Origin: Carnegiea gigantea
Lineage: Eukaryota; Streptophyta; Magnoliopsida; Caryophyllales; Cactaceae
NCBI GenBank assembly: GCA_029747015.1
Contig: JAKOGI010000814.1
Span: 292,001-356,000, forward strand
Direction: 5' to 3'
Length of the DNA stretch: 64,000 bases
The position numbers were made by a program, and so were the translations under genes. Shown in pieces: positions 34,501 to 47,331 of the stretch. Numbering within the stretch: the stretch's first letter is position 1; each line of letters opens with the position of its first letter. Below the pieces are notes generated by a model, which was not told the origin of the DNA, ran no database searches, and saw only the letters and a program-made list of their open reading frames with translations.

Positions 34501-37271
34501 AGACCCAACAATGACCTTTAGACTTTCCTAGTTATGTAACGAGATTTGTAAGTGCATGACTTAAGGTGACCTAGACTTACACTAATGATGTTGACCCTCA
34601 TATTATGATTATATGATGCATGCAAAGCCTAGAAACTAGACAACTTCTGTTGGTCCTCTCCTAATGCAAGACCTAAACATTTGGGCTTGACCTAACCTAA
34701 GAAGTCTAAAAGCTTACCACACCCTTAATTACGCCAGACTAACGTTTTCCTAACCTGGGTCCCTAGACACAATGATGACATTGTGAGCCCTAAAGCATCA
34801 ATACCTTGGTTTTTGGGTATAAGTCAGTTTTAGAAAGACCACTAGAGTTTTAAACATTCACAGAATCAAGCATGCATATGAATTCCAATCTAATCAAAAG
34901 TTCTAAGTTATAAGTGGTTTAAGTAAAGTTTAGTATAGTCTTTTCGCAATGAATGCTTTGTCATCTACGGGGTGCATAGGAAAATTAGAACGTTAAGTTA
35001 CTTTCTCATATATGATGTGGATTAAGGATCTCTGACCTTCCCTATGTTAGACAAGGATATCATCTTGAAGTTTTCTTACCACTTGACTTGCCTCTATCTG
35101 CCAGAGGATCTTTTAGCCCCGGTTTGCGCAGCCATATTGAATTCTGTGTCAAACAATGGGTGAAACAATTGCCTACTCACTTGGAAGTCTTAGTGAACCC
35201 ATCGAGTTACGAACTATTTTCTCAAGTAGGTAATAGTGGGGTTTAACCTAGACGTGTTGTTTGTCCCAGCAAGGCAGTACCTACAATGCAAGAATGTCTA
35301 ATGCAAGTGTGATTAAAATAATTTTCCATTTTGATTTCCAAATCTCACCTCTTAAAACACGTCCTCAGTGGAATTACTACTGTAAGGACCATGACCTGAA
35401 CCATCAGCATGGTCCCCCATGCATGGTTGGACCCACATGCTAAAAGTGCTTAGTTGATTTTTGTTTCATTGTTTACTTTTATTATTCATGCAAGCAAAGG
35501 TTTTAGGTTTTTGGGTGGCTCGGGAACTGGTCCAGGGGCATGGCCAACTTCTGGCCCAAACATCAACCACTATTTAGACCAGAAGCCACAACAGTGTCTC
35601 TAATCCTAGAAACTCACTTGGATTTTTGGGCGGCCTGGAAAATGGTCTAAGAACGTGTCCCAGCTCCTGACCTAAACATTAGTCACTGTTTGGACTAGGA
35701 GTCAAGGCAATGTCCCTCATCCCAAGAACCCGGCCGGATTCCTAATCTAGAACTCGGCCTAGCTTCTGGCCCAAATAGTATCATAATGTTTAGATCAGGA
35801 AGCTCGGTTGTGCCTAAGAACTAAATCATGTTCTACTGAACCTGAAATACTAAGTATAAAAAACAAGAATAAAGTCAATGAATAAAATCAAGTTTAAAAG
35901 AAACAGAATCACCAGTGAGTTTTAGGAATACTTACAAAATCAAATTTACTCTCTAAATTGAACCATAAACAGAATAAGACACCGAAAGGGACACTATGTT
36001 CACTTTAAAGAGATTTGAAAAGGCCACCGAATAATTGTTGAAGTAGGGACCATCTGACTCCATAGGTTTAAACCAAAGATTCAAATTCGGGAGCCAAGGC
36101 ACGATATCGGGATGAATTGCATCTTGATATTGCCCGTCATCACTGATGGTCTCTACTAATCAAAATGGGAAACTAAAATTAATTCACACTACAAAAAGCA
36201 TGCAGCATATCAAAGAAAATAATGAAAAATTAGAGCGTCATTTAAAAAGGAGAAATGATAAAATTGAATGTTTACACTAGGCGGGGACTAAATTAATTAC
36301 AAAGAATTACATCTTTAAAATGAAATAATGCTAAACAAAATAAAGAAGAAGATGGAAGGGGGGAAGGTAGGTTTGGAAGATTGGCGTCCTTATATTACCG
36401 ATCTGTGCGACTTAAGGAACCTCGAGAACGAGATTATCGAGCCTTGACTTATGCCTTAGAAGGTCAAAGGGTAGATTTGAAAAGGGTTTGGCTAGGTTAT
36501 CTGAATCTCTCAGTATTATCTCAAAGTTTTTGAGATTCTGGTTATCTCTTTGAAGCTAGGTGAGGGGATGAATATATAGCTATAGGAAACGAGGGCTTCC
36601 TAAGGTTTCTCAAAGGTGGTGCCATGAGGGATAGGGTTTTTCTTTAGGTTGAGTTGGTGACTAAGGCTTCTGCAACATAACTCAGAAAAAAGGAGCTAGG
36701 TCAGGCTTTGCTAGGCAAGAACCTATCTGTGAACTGGACCAAACTGTAGACAGTCCAACTTGTTTCAGATATAATTTTAGTCTAACCTTCAGTTTGAGTA
36801 ATTCTTCTTTTGGCTGGAAGCTTATTAGGTCTAGTTCTCAATGAAACTAGTCTCACATTTTTTACATAAGTGTGGAATAAGATGTAAGCAAACTGATGAA
36901 TAGGTGTTGTTTCAGTGCAAGTCTTAGTATTCGACTTATACATTTTCTGTTACGTATCGAATTTTGATGTATAATGTCTATTTAGAAAACCTATTCAATA
37001 AAGAGCATTAATATTTAAACTCAACAATTTTATGCACCCTATAGTTGGTTGAAAATATGGAATGAATTTCACTTAAACATCGAACACTAACAATTTGGTC
37101 ATATTTGGGCTTTTTAGGCTCGATAATCCTTTTGTGGATTTCTTTGGGTGTTTGGTTGAGTGAACTAGGGGGATGTTGGCACATCTTAATGCTCCCCATT
37201 TCAATGCATAGGGACCCCCCAAGTCTTATGAGAAAATATCTAAAAAATGTTGGCCTAATTTATAACGGCAC
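31506..37271. other. Intergenic region without recognisable genes
   Basis: About 5.8 kb with no coding domain on either strand. Poly-G runs occur near 31884 and 31931, imperfect AAT/AAC triplets at 32880-32960, and pieces near 33850-36700 that read like decayed LTR DNA without termini I can define. A tandem repeat at 35512-35830 is listed separately. Confidence 0.5.
35512..35830. repeat. Tandem repeat of about 114 bp, nearly three copies
   Basis: ggtttttgggtggct at about 35512 and ggatttttgggcggcct at about 35624 start two units that share actggtcca/atggtctaa, cttctggcccaaacatca/ctcctgacctaaacatta and cactatttagacc/cactgtttggact in order. A third, more diverged unit starts near 35735. Confidence 0.65.
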
Positions 37272-37612
37272 TGTTGAGTTCGAAAGTTCTATATTTTTAA
37301 TACCCTTTAAACTTTATTTTGCTTGCAAATAACATTATTTTTAGTATTTTTTATACTACTTTTATATTGTTTGTAGGAAATAATAAAATGCTCAAATTGG
37401 TCCAAGATTGCAGCATTATTAATGGATGAGTGGCAAAACACTGGATCCGAACAAAAATTTCACAGCCGAACTCGCATAGGCCCATACCCACCTCTTCTCT
37501 TTCCATATGGAAAAAGGAAAATAAAATAAAATAAAATTCAATACCCTCCCATTCACGTGAACCACCTCCCTATTGTCCCTACTTATTTTCTCTTTCCTCC
37601 TTTGCTTTCCAA
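37272..37612 (+). mobile_element. 5' LTR, part A (first 341 bp)
   Basis: This aligns with 62836-63180 of the 3' LTR along its whole length (for example ggaaataataaaatgctcaa and gattgcagcattattaatgg). It stops inside the LTR at ctttccaa (37605-37612), where hAT-like sequence begins. Confidence 0.88.
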
Positions 37613-37724
37613 TAGAGACGGGAGTTCCACCCGAACCCGAAAAATCCGACTCGAGCCCACTCCGTTTATAGCAGGTATGGGTATAGAAAATGGGGAAAAA
37701 ACTGGTATGGGGCGGATGTGCTAT

Positions 37725-40700
37725 TCAAGAATTTTTCGATGTGCAAAAATGTACATCCGTTCATTTTGAGCACGACCCTATTCAAGAGGATGAACCTTCT
37801 TAATTACGTCCCCTTCTCGGGAGACCACCTTTAATTCGGACTCGTTCTATTTTATTTTTTTTTGTTTGTTTTATTTTATATTAATAAGACTTTATATAAT
37901 TTGGATCGACATTTATCCTTTTTTTTGGTCGAATTATGCATATCTAGAACTTAATTGCATCAGATAGTGGTTATATGGGCATCTTCTAGGAAGGGTACTA
38001 CATACACACATTTTTATATGCAAGTTATGAAAACTGGCACTTTTCTTTGATGTGAAATTTGGGTTGCACTCATTTTTTTGTTGTGAGATGCCTAGTACCT
38101 CTTTTATAGAAGATCAAATCAACCGAATTTCTTTAAATTTACCCACAACCACTTCAATCCCAGACTCTCCAAGAAGAGTTGCACCAACAGCATGAACTGA
38201 GAGGTACTGACTCCACAATCAGTGGTCGTACGAATCCAGGAAGTGCAAATGCAGAACTATCAATTTTTTAACTGGTGGCTAAGTTGTATTTTTAGCTATT
38301 TCATGATTTTTATTTACCGACTTGGCCTTTATTAGGGTCGGTCCCTTTAATTTTGTTTGACTTTCGACGACAGCCGAAATTTATTCATGGATTTTTTACG
38401 TACCCTTAGTGAGCTAAAATCGACGTAGTTATCAGTCCAAAAATTATTTCTCAAGCCTGCACCATGGAAGGGGAAATTTGGTAAGCTTGGTTGTATATTT
38501 GGCTCGAGTTTGATCCATTTGGGTCGACTTACAATTTGAGAAAGAGTTTTTTTTTTTTTTTGGTTTTTAAAGAGCTTGGCTTTTCATTTATTTTGATTAC
38601 GTAACGTGTAGCCAAGGGTCACAAAATTTTTAATTTTGCTCTTTGTGAAAGAGGGGAAGTATAAATAAGGCCTTTTGCTCCATTTTGTGGACTTGGAAAT
38701 TTGAGGAGTCGGTTTCTATATTTATAAGGCTTTACTTTTTGTTATTTGAGTAGGTAAGATGCAATCGACTTGGAATAAAATAAAAAAAATGATAATAACA
38801 TTTTTGTAAAGTGGGGGGTGCCCGTTTGAGCCCATTTGAGGACTTCGATTTAGATTGAACTCGAAAAATTTTATATCAAGCTTCATATGTATCCTTAATG
38901 AAATCAAACCACCGTAGTTCTAGTCGATACTCGACTTTGGAATATACTTATTTTCGGTTTTTTGCAAGTACAACCACTTATAATTTTATAGGCATAAGCC
39001 TCTTTGATGTGTTTTAAACAAAGAATTTAATCCCTTTGTACTCCTTTTTGACATTATTGAGCTTCGACGAAGCACAATCCAGACCCGCTTCACTGTATAT
39101 TGTTCAAATCGCACACTGCCTTCTATCGAATGAGCTTTTATACAATAGGCTGACCAAATTGGAGTCCTCTTTGCCAAGAAACATTAGCTGGATACAAAAT
39201 CAAACTCATCCCCACGTGAGGCCATTTTGGTCGCCCAGCACCAGATTTTTTAATTAAAAGAAAAAAGCAACAAGTGAACCCCCCCCCCCTCTCTCTCTCT
39301 AAATCGAGACATCATCACGATGGCCCTAAGATAAAATCAGCAAAGTTTGTCTCGGACCCAAACTCAAAGAGCCTACGTTTTGCATACTAATTTTCATATG
39401 TACCTGATAAAGTTAGTTTAAAATATGTTGTAGGCTTTCCATGATTTCTTCTTAATGCCTTTACACCTTCATGATTAAGTTCTTCGGGACTCTATCTTTG
39501 TGAGATTTTGAAATTCTGTTTGGCAAGGGTATCGTAAAAAAAGTTCAACTGGAACACTCCTAAAATCACATGACTCATTTTTAAGAATTATAAATACATA
39601 TCAATCACCCAATTGAAATCATCATTGTCAGCCTCTCATTTTCTTTGAACGAGACTCTAAACCAACCCCGTGCTCCCCTGTTTCTTTTCTACATAACTTT
39701 AGTTCATCTTTCTTATTAGCAGACCGCTCCCTTGTTTTCTTTAGAAATTTTAACAAAAAGGTAAGGCGATGCATTTCACAATACTCAGCATACACAACAA
39801 CTGATATGTCAAAAAAATTTGTTAACTGAAGATTTATTCCCTTCGTCTCCTTATTTTAACACCCCCTGCTTGGTTGTTAATTTTTATCGCATTTAATATT
39901 CTTTTGCTTTTATGCGATAAAAACACCTTTCATTTAAGTGTTGAAGCCCTTTTGACTATGACTCAGCCAGGGGCATTTCCTTGTTGCTTATCAAAACAGA
40001 GGATAGCCATAGTAATGCCATTAATTTGAGTGAAGAGCAACTGAAGAGTTTTTAACTTGGGCATGACCCTTTTTTTTGGGGGGGGGGGGGGTTGACTCCC
40101 CTGTTTTTGTATTTAATTCACATTACTCTCCAAAAAAAAATTCCCATTAGAGTGGGAAAATATTTTTGGTCAAGACATATACTTGATCCTCTGTTTTCTT
40201 CAAGACATCGGCTTTATGGTTCTGGCGTGAACCAGGATCCATAGTTTCGTAATTCCGGCAAGAATCAAGATCCTGCAGCATCCGATTTTTTTTTTTTGGG
40301 GTATTTTTGGCAAGGGTTGGGATCCAGTAGGATCCAAAGGTTCGATCGAATCCTGAACCTAACTTGATAGTTGAGACTTGAAGTCTTCCTATGATTCGCC
40401 ACCTGCTTTGCTTAATCATGACAGACTTGGGAACAAGGATTGAAAATTTTATATGGACATAAAGCATCTCAACTTCACAATTGTTTTTACTTTGAGCTTT
40501 GTCGGCTTGAGATAGTAGAGAAAGCTATCCAAATTATTTGAATCAAAATTTATTTTGATCCTCCAGTTATTCTTGTACCTCTTCTTCTTCCTCACAGTAA
40601 CTTTTGCTTGTTCTGGGCGTTATGTCGTACTCTGGTTCTCCTCTTCCTCCTTGGGTTTTTCTTTCTACAGACCCTTTTTTTGACGTTTGCTTCTCACCCC

Positions 40701-40730
40701 CCACTGGTTCTCTCTCTCCTCCTTTTATAA
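37725..40730. other. Non-coding part of the 14.1-kb block
   Basis: No domain-bearing frame was seen. A degenerate motif around catatgtacc/gtatccttaatga recurs near 38381, 38871 and 39381. A run of 14 G lies at 40078-40091. Confidence 0.4.
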
Positions 40731-41121
40731 TAAGTAAAATGATAAATGTCTTGCTATAAGACACTTAAAAACTGTCTTATTTTCATTTAAAATGCATATT
40801 ATTACATATTAAATAGAAAAATTATATGATTGAATAATAAAAGGATATCAAAACTTATAAATTGTATAAAATTATCCTTTTTATACGTAATTTTTTACAT
40901 TTACAAACTTACACATATAATATGCCTTCTCGAATGTAGTTGATTCGATTATAGTGTCAATTTTTATTTGTTGGTGTAGCTGGTGAATATTAAAGTTTTA
41001 CAACTCATAATAAGTTGTAATTGTAAAAAATTTGATGATTTTAAATCATAAAATACATTAATTTGAGTTAAGGCAAAACATTTAAAAGTGTCTTGTGATA
41101 AGACAAGTATCATTACCCTTA
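40731..41121. mobile_element. MITE with about 40-bp terminal inverted repeats
   Basis: The left arm (taagtaaaatgataaatgtc, then ttgctataagacactt) pairs with the reverse complement of the right arm (taagggtaatgatacttgtc, then ttatcacaagacactt). The interior is AT-rich and non-coding. The flanks are AT-rich and give only a weak 6/8 candidate target duplication. The same gtcttgt-ataagaca terminus recurs near 50260-50295. Confidence 0.6.
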
Positions 41122-42198
41122 TAATAATATATGAAAAGAGTGGTGATACACGTCTTAATGAAAGACAGAAAATAGGTGTCTTTCCTGATGTATAACTGCC
41201 ACGTAAATACGCATTTGGAATTTTTATTTGTTTTGAGACAAAACACAATATGACTTGTAAAGAACGTGGTAATTCTATAATTTAGAAAATTCTAGACAAA
41301 ATTGTACAAAATAGAAAAGTGAAAGGACTAAATATGTAAATAAATTTGGTAGTAGAATTTTTATGCCCATTAAATTTGAAGATTTGATATACAATTTTGC
41401 ATTTAAGTCAAGATATTTTTGAAAAAAATAACTAAAATGAATTAACTCTTTTCTCTGATGTGATTTATTGTTTTACACTTATCACCATAATTTATGATAT
41501 TTTTTACAAAAAATTGTACATTTTTTAAAAATAAAAACATAGAGATCTCGTAAAACGAAAATAGTTATATGAGGGCCTTTTTGTAAGGGGAAATATTTGA
41601 TGGCTTGAAATTCTTTTGAGTAAGAAGAAAAAAATTGATTTCAATTTCTTGAAGGAATGAAAAAAAATTTGTGACAAATGTCATTTGGGTAAAATATGGA
41701 GGGAAACATTAGGAAAATAAAACAATTCAGAAAATGGGTAACAAATCGGAAATAAGTATTAGAAAAAGATAATGGTTTCAATGTATATTTAGTTTTTCAA
41801 ATCTCCTTAGTAATTGCCCGCTCACCTCTAGAATCATATGGATGATGGGAGTCTGCTAAGGATGAAAGTTGAATGTTAATGAGAGAAATTAGACTAAGAA
41901 TGGAATCACTTCTCTTCAATTGCAACAACAAATCCAATTCCACATATCACGATTATCAAACAATATATTTAACTGCTACTTCCGGAAGAGCAACTATATA
42001 AGTACTCCTTGAAATCGGTTAGAAGACATTGAGGAAAGCGGTTTCATAACAAAAGCCCAAACAACATTAAGAACGAATCATCAGCAACCATAGTCTCTCT
42101 TGGCCAGAACTAAAAATGCTGATACTGTAATCTGATACTGTAGTCTCTCTCCGCAAGAAGCCCAAATAACATGTTTGTTTCTTTCATATCTTTGACAT

Positions 42199-42412
42199 GA
42201 GGTTGAAGGTGTTAGGGGTAAATAACCTAAGAAAAACGTTGCTTTAATTGTTGTGAATCTTAGAGATGAGGTTGAGAGGGGGAAGGTGGGGGGATGAACT
42301 CATATATCAAGAGGTTGAAGGCATCGGGGCCAGTAAATGACCTCAGAAAAATATTGCTTTAGTTACTTTGAATCTAAGAGATGAGGTTGAGAGGGGGAAG
42401 AAGGGGGGTGAA
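42199..42412. repeat. Tandem duplication, period 112 bp
   Basis: gaggttgaagg followed by taaataacct, ttgcttta and gagatgaggttgagaggggg appears at 42199 and again at 42311 with moderate divergence. Confidence 0.8.
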
Positions 42413-44926
42413 CTGATAAAGTGGGAATAACTTGTACACCCAGAGAGTAGCTATGATAAGACACAAGCATGAATTTTTTATTCTTGCAAGCAAATGCCGT
42501 GAAGTCTAATTCATTTGGTGTAACTTTATTTATGAGTTTCTAATTAAAAGAACCCCCCCAAAAAAAAAAAATAGCTAAGTATGCTAATAGTTTGCCAAAA
42601 AAATGAATACTTGGATTAGAGACAGTGAATTGTACAACTCGTTTAATCCCCACATAACCCCAGAAAAAAAAGACCTATTTTATGAAGGTCTCATTGAAAA
42701 TAGGTAAATTAATGAGATAAGTCAAATCCACCATTAGCTTAGGAAATGAGTCGAGTTAATTTTTAATGCTGGTCCTATTTCAACTGATGAGATTTTGACT
42801 TAATTTAAGTCGGTCAGGTTGAGGTTAAAAATATAAAGGTAGCCTTAGTTATGGTTGCAAATCAATATGAAATTAGCCTTAATTAATGTATATTTCAGAT
42901 AACTTGTGCCGAATAATTGGATACAATTTAAGTCATCAATTTTGTTAGGTCTAAAATAAAGTAGATAACAAAAGGTTAGAAGTTTTTTTATGTATATAAT
43001 ATGTTCATTAATATCCTTAAGAGTAACATCTGAAATACGATATAGGTACCCTTTCGTCAAGCGCCATAAAATTATTAGTACTCTAAACTTAGCTAAAATA
43101 TAAGTTACTTTTAGTCTCACAACACATGCGAGTCATCACTCATGCGAACAAATTCTATGGAAAGACCTTAATTTTAATTTTAGCATTTTGAAGTTATTCT
43201 TATATCATAAAGCTCTACTTGGGTAAATTAATAAAATATGAATACTTCATAATTAACTTTCTGTCGTGGCTCCCTCTCCATCCGTCACGTAATTGTACGT
43301 GTAAGTTTGATATTGCCCCGACCAAATCATACATATTTCATATATAACTGTGGTTTTTTTGTGCTTTTTGGTTAGATGCCTTTGTATAATGTAATCGCAG
43401 GTGTAAGTTTAATATTGCCCTAACCAAATATGTCTTATCTAATATAGTAATAGCAATATCCAAAAAGTCACGGTTTGCTTTCCATTCCATAAGATAATTT
43501 TTTTTTAAACTGCCTTTTCTTTTGAAATTATTTTAAAATCTTTACTTAGTTCACTATGTCATTAGTAATATATGTTTTTGAATACTTAATTTGCTTCTTT
43601 CAAGTCTATTAATATGCAGACATTAGAGGAAGATATGTTTTTGACAAAATGGTTGATATCTTTTTTTAATTCATTTATATACATCTATTTATTCCTCTCC
43701 CATTTGCCTCTCCACATTGGAGTATATTAAACATAAATATCAATGCAATAATCTTAATTCCTATCATTTAAGAAAAATCATTGCATTTATTCGTTATATA
43801 ATTTTTCATGGCTTGCGTGCATTTCGTGTAAATCAATACTAGAAAGAGAATAAGGCTTTTATACTAAATATGAGATATTTTAGAAGTAATCCTATTCTTG
43901 CATTTAATGGTTGCAGAAGTTGGTGGCTATTTGAGGGGTACCGGAAACATTTTGTAAAAGTGGTATGTGCAATTATATATGCATATGTCATTAGTGACTG
44001 ATTATAGAATTACTTTGTTCATTTTCTTTATTTTTGATACAAGTGATTATATCTAGTTGATGTGGTAATGTTCAACTTATTAAGTGTGCTTAATGCTATA
44101 TATATGCTTTCAAATATAGGTACCACTTTGTCTATATCATTGAGAAATTAAGTTAAACTTTTCAAGATTCAAATTACTTCTTAATTGAAGGTGTCTTTTC
44201 CAACTTATTTTATGTATTCATTATTAATGTCATTTGTTAAATAGTATAGAATTCCATTGTGGATGTCTTAATTTAGTGCAATTAAATTTGCCAATTGATT
44301 AATGCAATATAATAATATACCAGAGTCAAAATTGGATAAGTCATTGGGATTGGTAGTTGACTTTCTTTTTTTAAAGACTCCACTACCTATGCAAATGGTT
44401 TTAATTTGTCATTTTTAAGTTTTATTTGATTGCAAAGTTTACAATAGTGAATATGTTTTGTAACATGATTATTGATTACCATATATATAACATTTAATTA
44501 ATTAGGTAGTTAATGTTTTGGAATAATATTAATCTAACTAACAAAGAGATTATTCGTTAATTTCTTAACACAAGCCGAGTATCTAAAAGGAAAATAAACG
44601 TCAGTCTATTTGATCAATGAATGATAACTGGTATTATATTTCACAAACTTTGAATCCCAACAAATAACTCTATCTTATTTGATTTAAGTAATGATCTAGC
44701 TTTGTTTGGTTTGTTTTAGATGTTAGATTTTAGGAGAACTTATTTTATTTGTCATATAAAGGAAGACGTACTACCTTTCATTAATTCTAGTGCTATTTGG
44801 TTCCCATTTATGACAAGATAGTTTAAATATTTCCCTGATTTACTAAAATTCATTGTGTAAAATTTGTATTACCACTTTATCTCACTGATCTAATGAAAAT
44901 ATATAGGAACAATTATTTCAAAGGCA
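42413..44926. other. AT-rich stretch upstream of the FAR1-type pseudogene
   Basis: No coding domain. A short pair of similar segments (gtgtaagttt followed by atattgccc and accaaat) lies at about 43299 and 43402. It may include the former promoter of the FAR1-type gene. Confidence 0.4.
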
Positions 44927-47331
44927 ATGGAATCATCAGGATCTGAACACGAAAATGATAGTGTAGAGGATATGTCAAGTGGGAGAAATGATGAAGTAAA
45001 TAAAGACATAGAACACAATATTCCTGAAGACGATAAGAAGTTGCTGCTCCAGCAGTCGGCATGTCATTTTCTACAATGAATGAAATGCATGCACATATGC
45101 GAAAATATGCATATTCAAAAGGTTTTGGGGTTGTAAAGTATCACAATACCAAAGAGGATAAGGAAAATCTAAAACGTCAAACATATGCTTGCAATCGCAC
45201 TGGTACAAAAAAAGCGAATGATTTGAAGAGGGAGAGGAAACGACCAAGCAGAAGGATGCGCTGCCCGATGAGGGTATCCATTTCGACGGAAAGTGATAAT
45301 TGCTATAAAATTATTAGGGTGAAACTAGAGCATAATCAGTATATAAGCCCCAAGAATTCCAGATTTATAAGTCAACACAGGAAACTAGAACCTCATTTGA
45401 GAAGAAGATTAGAATTGTTTGATGCTGCTGGTGCGAAGACATGTAAAGTGTAAGAGCAATAACAATTGAAATAGGCAGAGTGGAGAACATGTCATGCTTG
45501 CCAAGAGACTGTAGAAATCATTTAGGTAGAGCTAGGAGGCTTCGATTAAAAGTTGAAGATGCAAATGCTGTGCATAAACTTTTTTTGAGGACGCAAGAGG
45601 TGAGCCAAGATTTTCACTTTGAAATTGATGTTGAGGTCGAATCTGAAACGTCTTTTGGGCTGATGCTGGGAGTAAAGTGGCTTACAAAGAGTTTAATGAT
45701 GTGGTGACATTTGATACCACTTACTTGTCAAACAAATACAAAATGCCATTTTCTCCCTTTGCTGGCGTAAACCATCATAGACACTCTATATTGTTAAGGT
45801 ATGCATTGTTATCCAACGAAGATATTGAGACATTTGAGTGGCTTTTTTCTACCTGGATGAAAGCAATGGATTAGAGTGCCCTAAAGGCAATTATTACAAA
45901 TCAGTGTCAAAGTATAGGCAAAGGGATTGAACAGATATTCACTTATGTGAGATATCGATGGTGCCTACGGCATATTCTTATTAAGTTTCCTGACAAGGTA
46001 GGAGGACACAAAAGTTATACTAATTTGTATAAGGTTTTCATGGATATAGTCTATGAAAGTTTGACCATAGAAGAGTTTAAAAATAAGTGGCAAAACATGG
46101 TACAGGATTTTGGCTTAGGTGGTAAGGAATGGTTTCAAACATTGCATGACAATAGGGAAAAATGGGTGGTGTGTTTGTGAAAGATCATTTTTGTGCTGGA
46201 ATGTCTTCTACGCAAAGAAGTGATAGTATGAATGCATATTTCAATGGATACATTCATAGGAAAAACTCACTACAAACTTTTGTGGAGCAATTTGAGATTG
46301 CACTTGGTGATAAAATTGAAAAGGAGATTAAAGAAGATGCTGGATGTATGAAAAGAATGCTTAAATGCCAAACGACGTTTGCAATGGATGTGCAATTCCA
46401 ACAGGCATACACACATAATTTGTATAAGAAAGTGCAAGATGAGCTCAATGCAATTATGTATTGTGATGTTGACTTAGTGAAGGATGATGAACTCACAGCT
46501 GAGTACAAGGTCACTAAGAGAGAAGATTATATAAATGGCACAATAAGTAAGAAAGAGTATATTGTGGTATACAACATCTCCAATGGTAATGTAGATTGCA
46601 TACATAGAATGTTTAAATGGAAGGGGTTGCTTTGTAGACATGCTTTCAAAATTCTATTGAAAAAGGATGTGACTTTAGTGCCCGAAAAGTACTTCTTACG
46701 CAGGTGGAGACAAGATGTGAAGAGAGAGCATAATAAGGCAAAACTAGTAGGTGCAGGGGGAAAGTGGGCGCCTGAAATGGAGAGGCAACGATATCTACAA
46801 AAAATTTTCTAGAAAGTCACTGATCTTGCAATTGATTCACTTGAGAAATCTAAGTTTTTAGCAAATTATATCCAAAAGGCGACTAAAAAAATAGTAGATG
46901 GAAGTTGGGTGACATCAACAAGCATGCAGCAGATAGAAGGAGTTGGGGATTGTCTGAATAAAGAAGATTATGATGAGGATGATGGCACAATGGATGGTTC
47001 GGAGAAAAAATACCTTGATCCAAGAGTATGCAATTCAAGAGGGGGTCCAAAGGCCAAAAGCGCAATGCCACATGCAGAAATGCTTCGAATGGGAAAAAGC
47101 CAGAAAAGAAGATCATGCCAATCTAATAAGCGGCAGTTGGTGTCAAATCAATCAACCCCAAATATTACGGTAGGAAAATTGATTGTTCATAAAATTTTAA
47201 AATATGTGAAACAGACTTATTACTAATTATTTATGGGTTTTGCAGATGCCACCTACACCATTTTTCACTCAAGACGGTGATGATATGATATATGATCAAA
47301 CTCCATTACACATGATCAACTTAATTGGCGA
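44927..47331 (+). pseudogene. FAR1/FHY3-related (FRS) gene, broken
   Basis: The family is transposase-derived (MULE) and includes light-signalling transcription factors; members have a FAR1 DNA-binding domain, a MULE transposase-like core and a SWIM zinc finger. All three are visible in order: FAR1 domain at about 45060-45450, core at about 45490-46200 (VTFDTTYLSNKYKMPF near 45707; RWCLRHILIKFP near 45957), and a SWIM-like finger near 46595-46650 (DCIHRMFKWKGLLCRHAF). Lesions are frame shifts near 45045, 45655 and 46170, a stop before the core at 45451-45453, and in-frame stops at 45872-45874 and 46810-46812. In the SWIM motif the expected second Cys of the CxC pair is His. A candidate intron (gtagga at 47170, ttttgcag to 47245) leads to a second exon of 86 nt. 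Weaker exon-like pieces follow to about 48030. Not translatable as a full protein. Confidence 0.85.

Noticed and set aside
33990..35380. An LTR between gggtgctaca (about 33998) and tgtaaggacc (about 35383)
   Set aside because: The termini are in the wrong order for one LTR, and no primer site, polypurine tract or duplicate copy supports it.
44927..47331. Calling the FAR1-type locus a working gene with several introns
   Set aside because: The frame changes lack splice signals and fall inside conserved domains, and there are in-frame stops.
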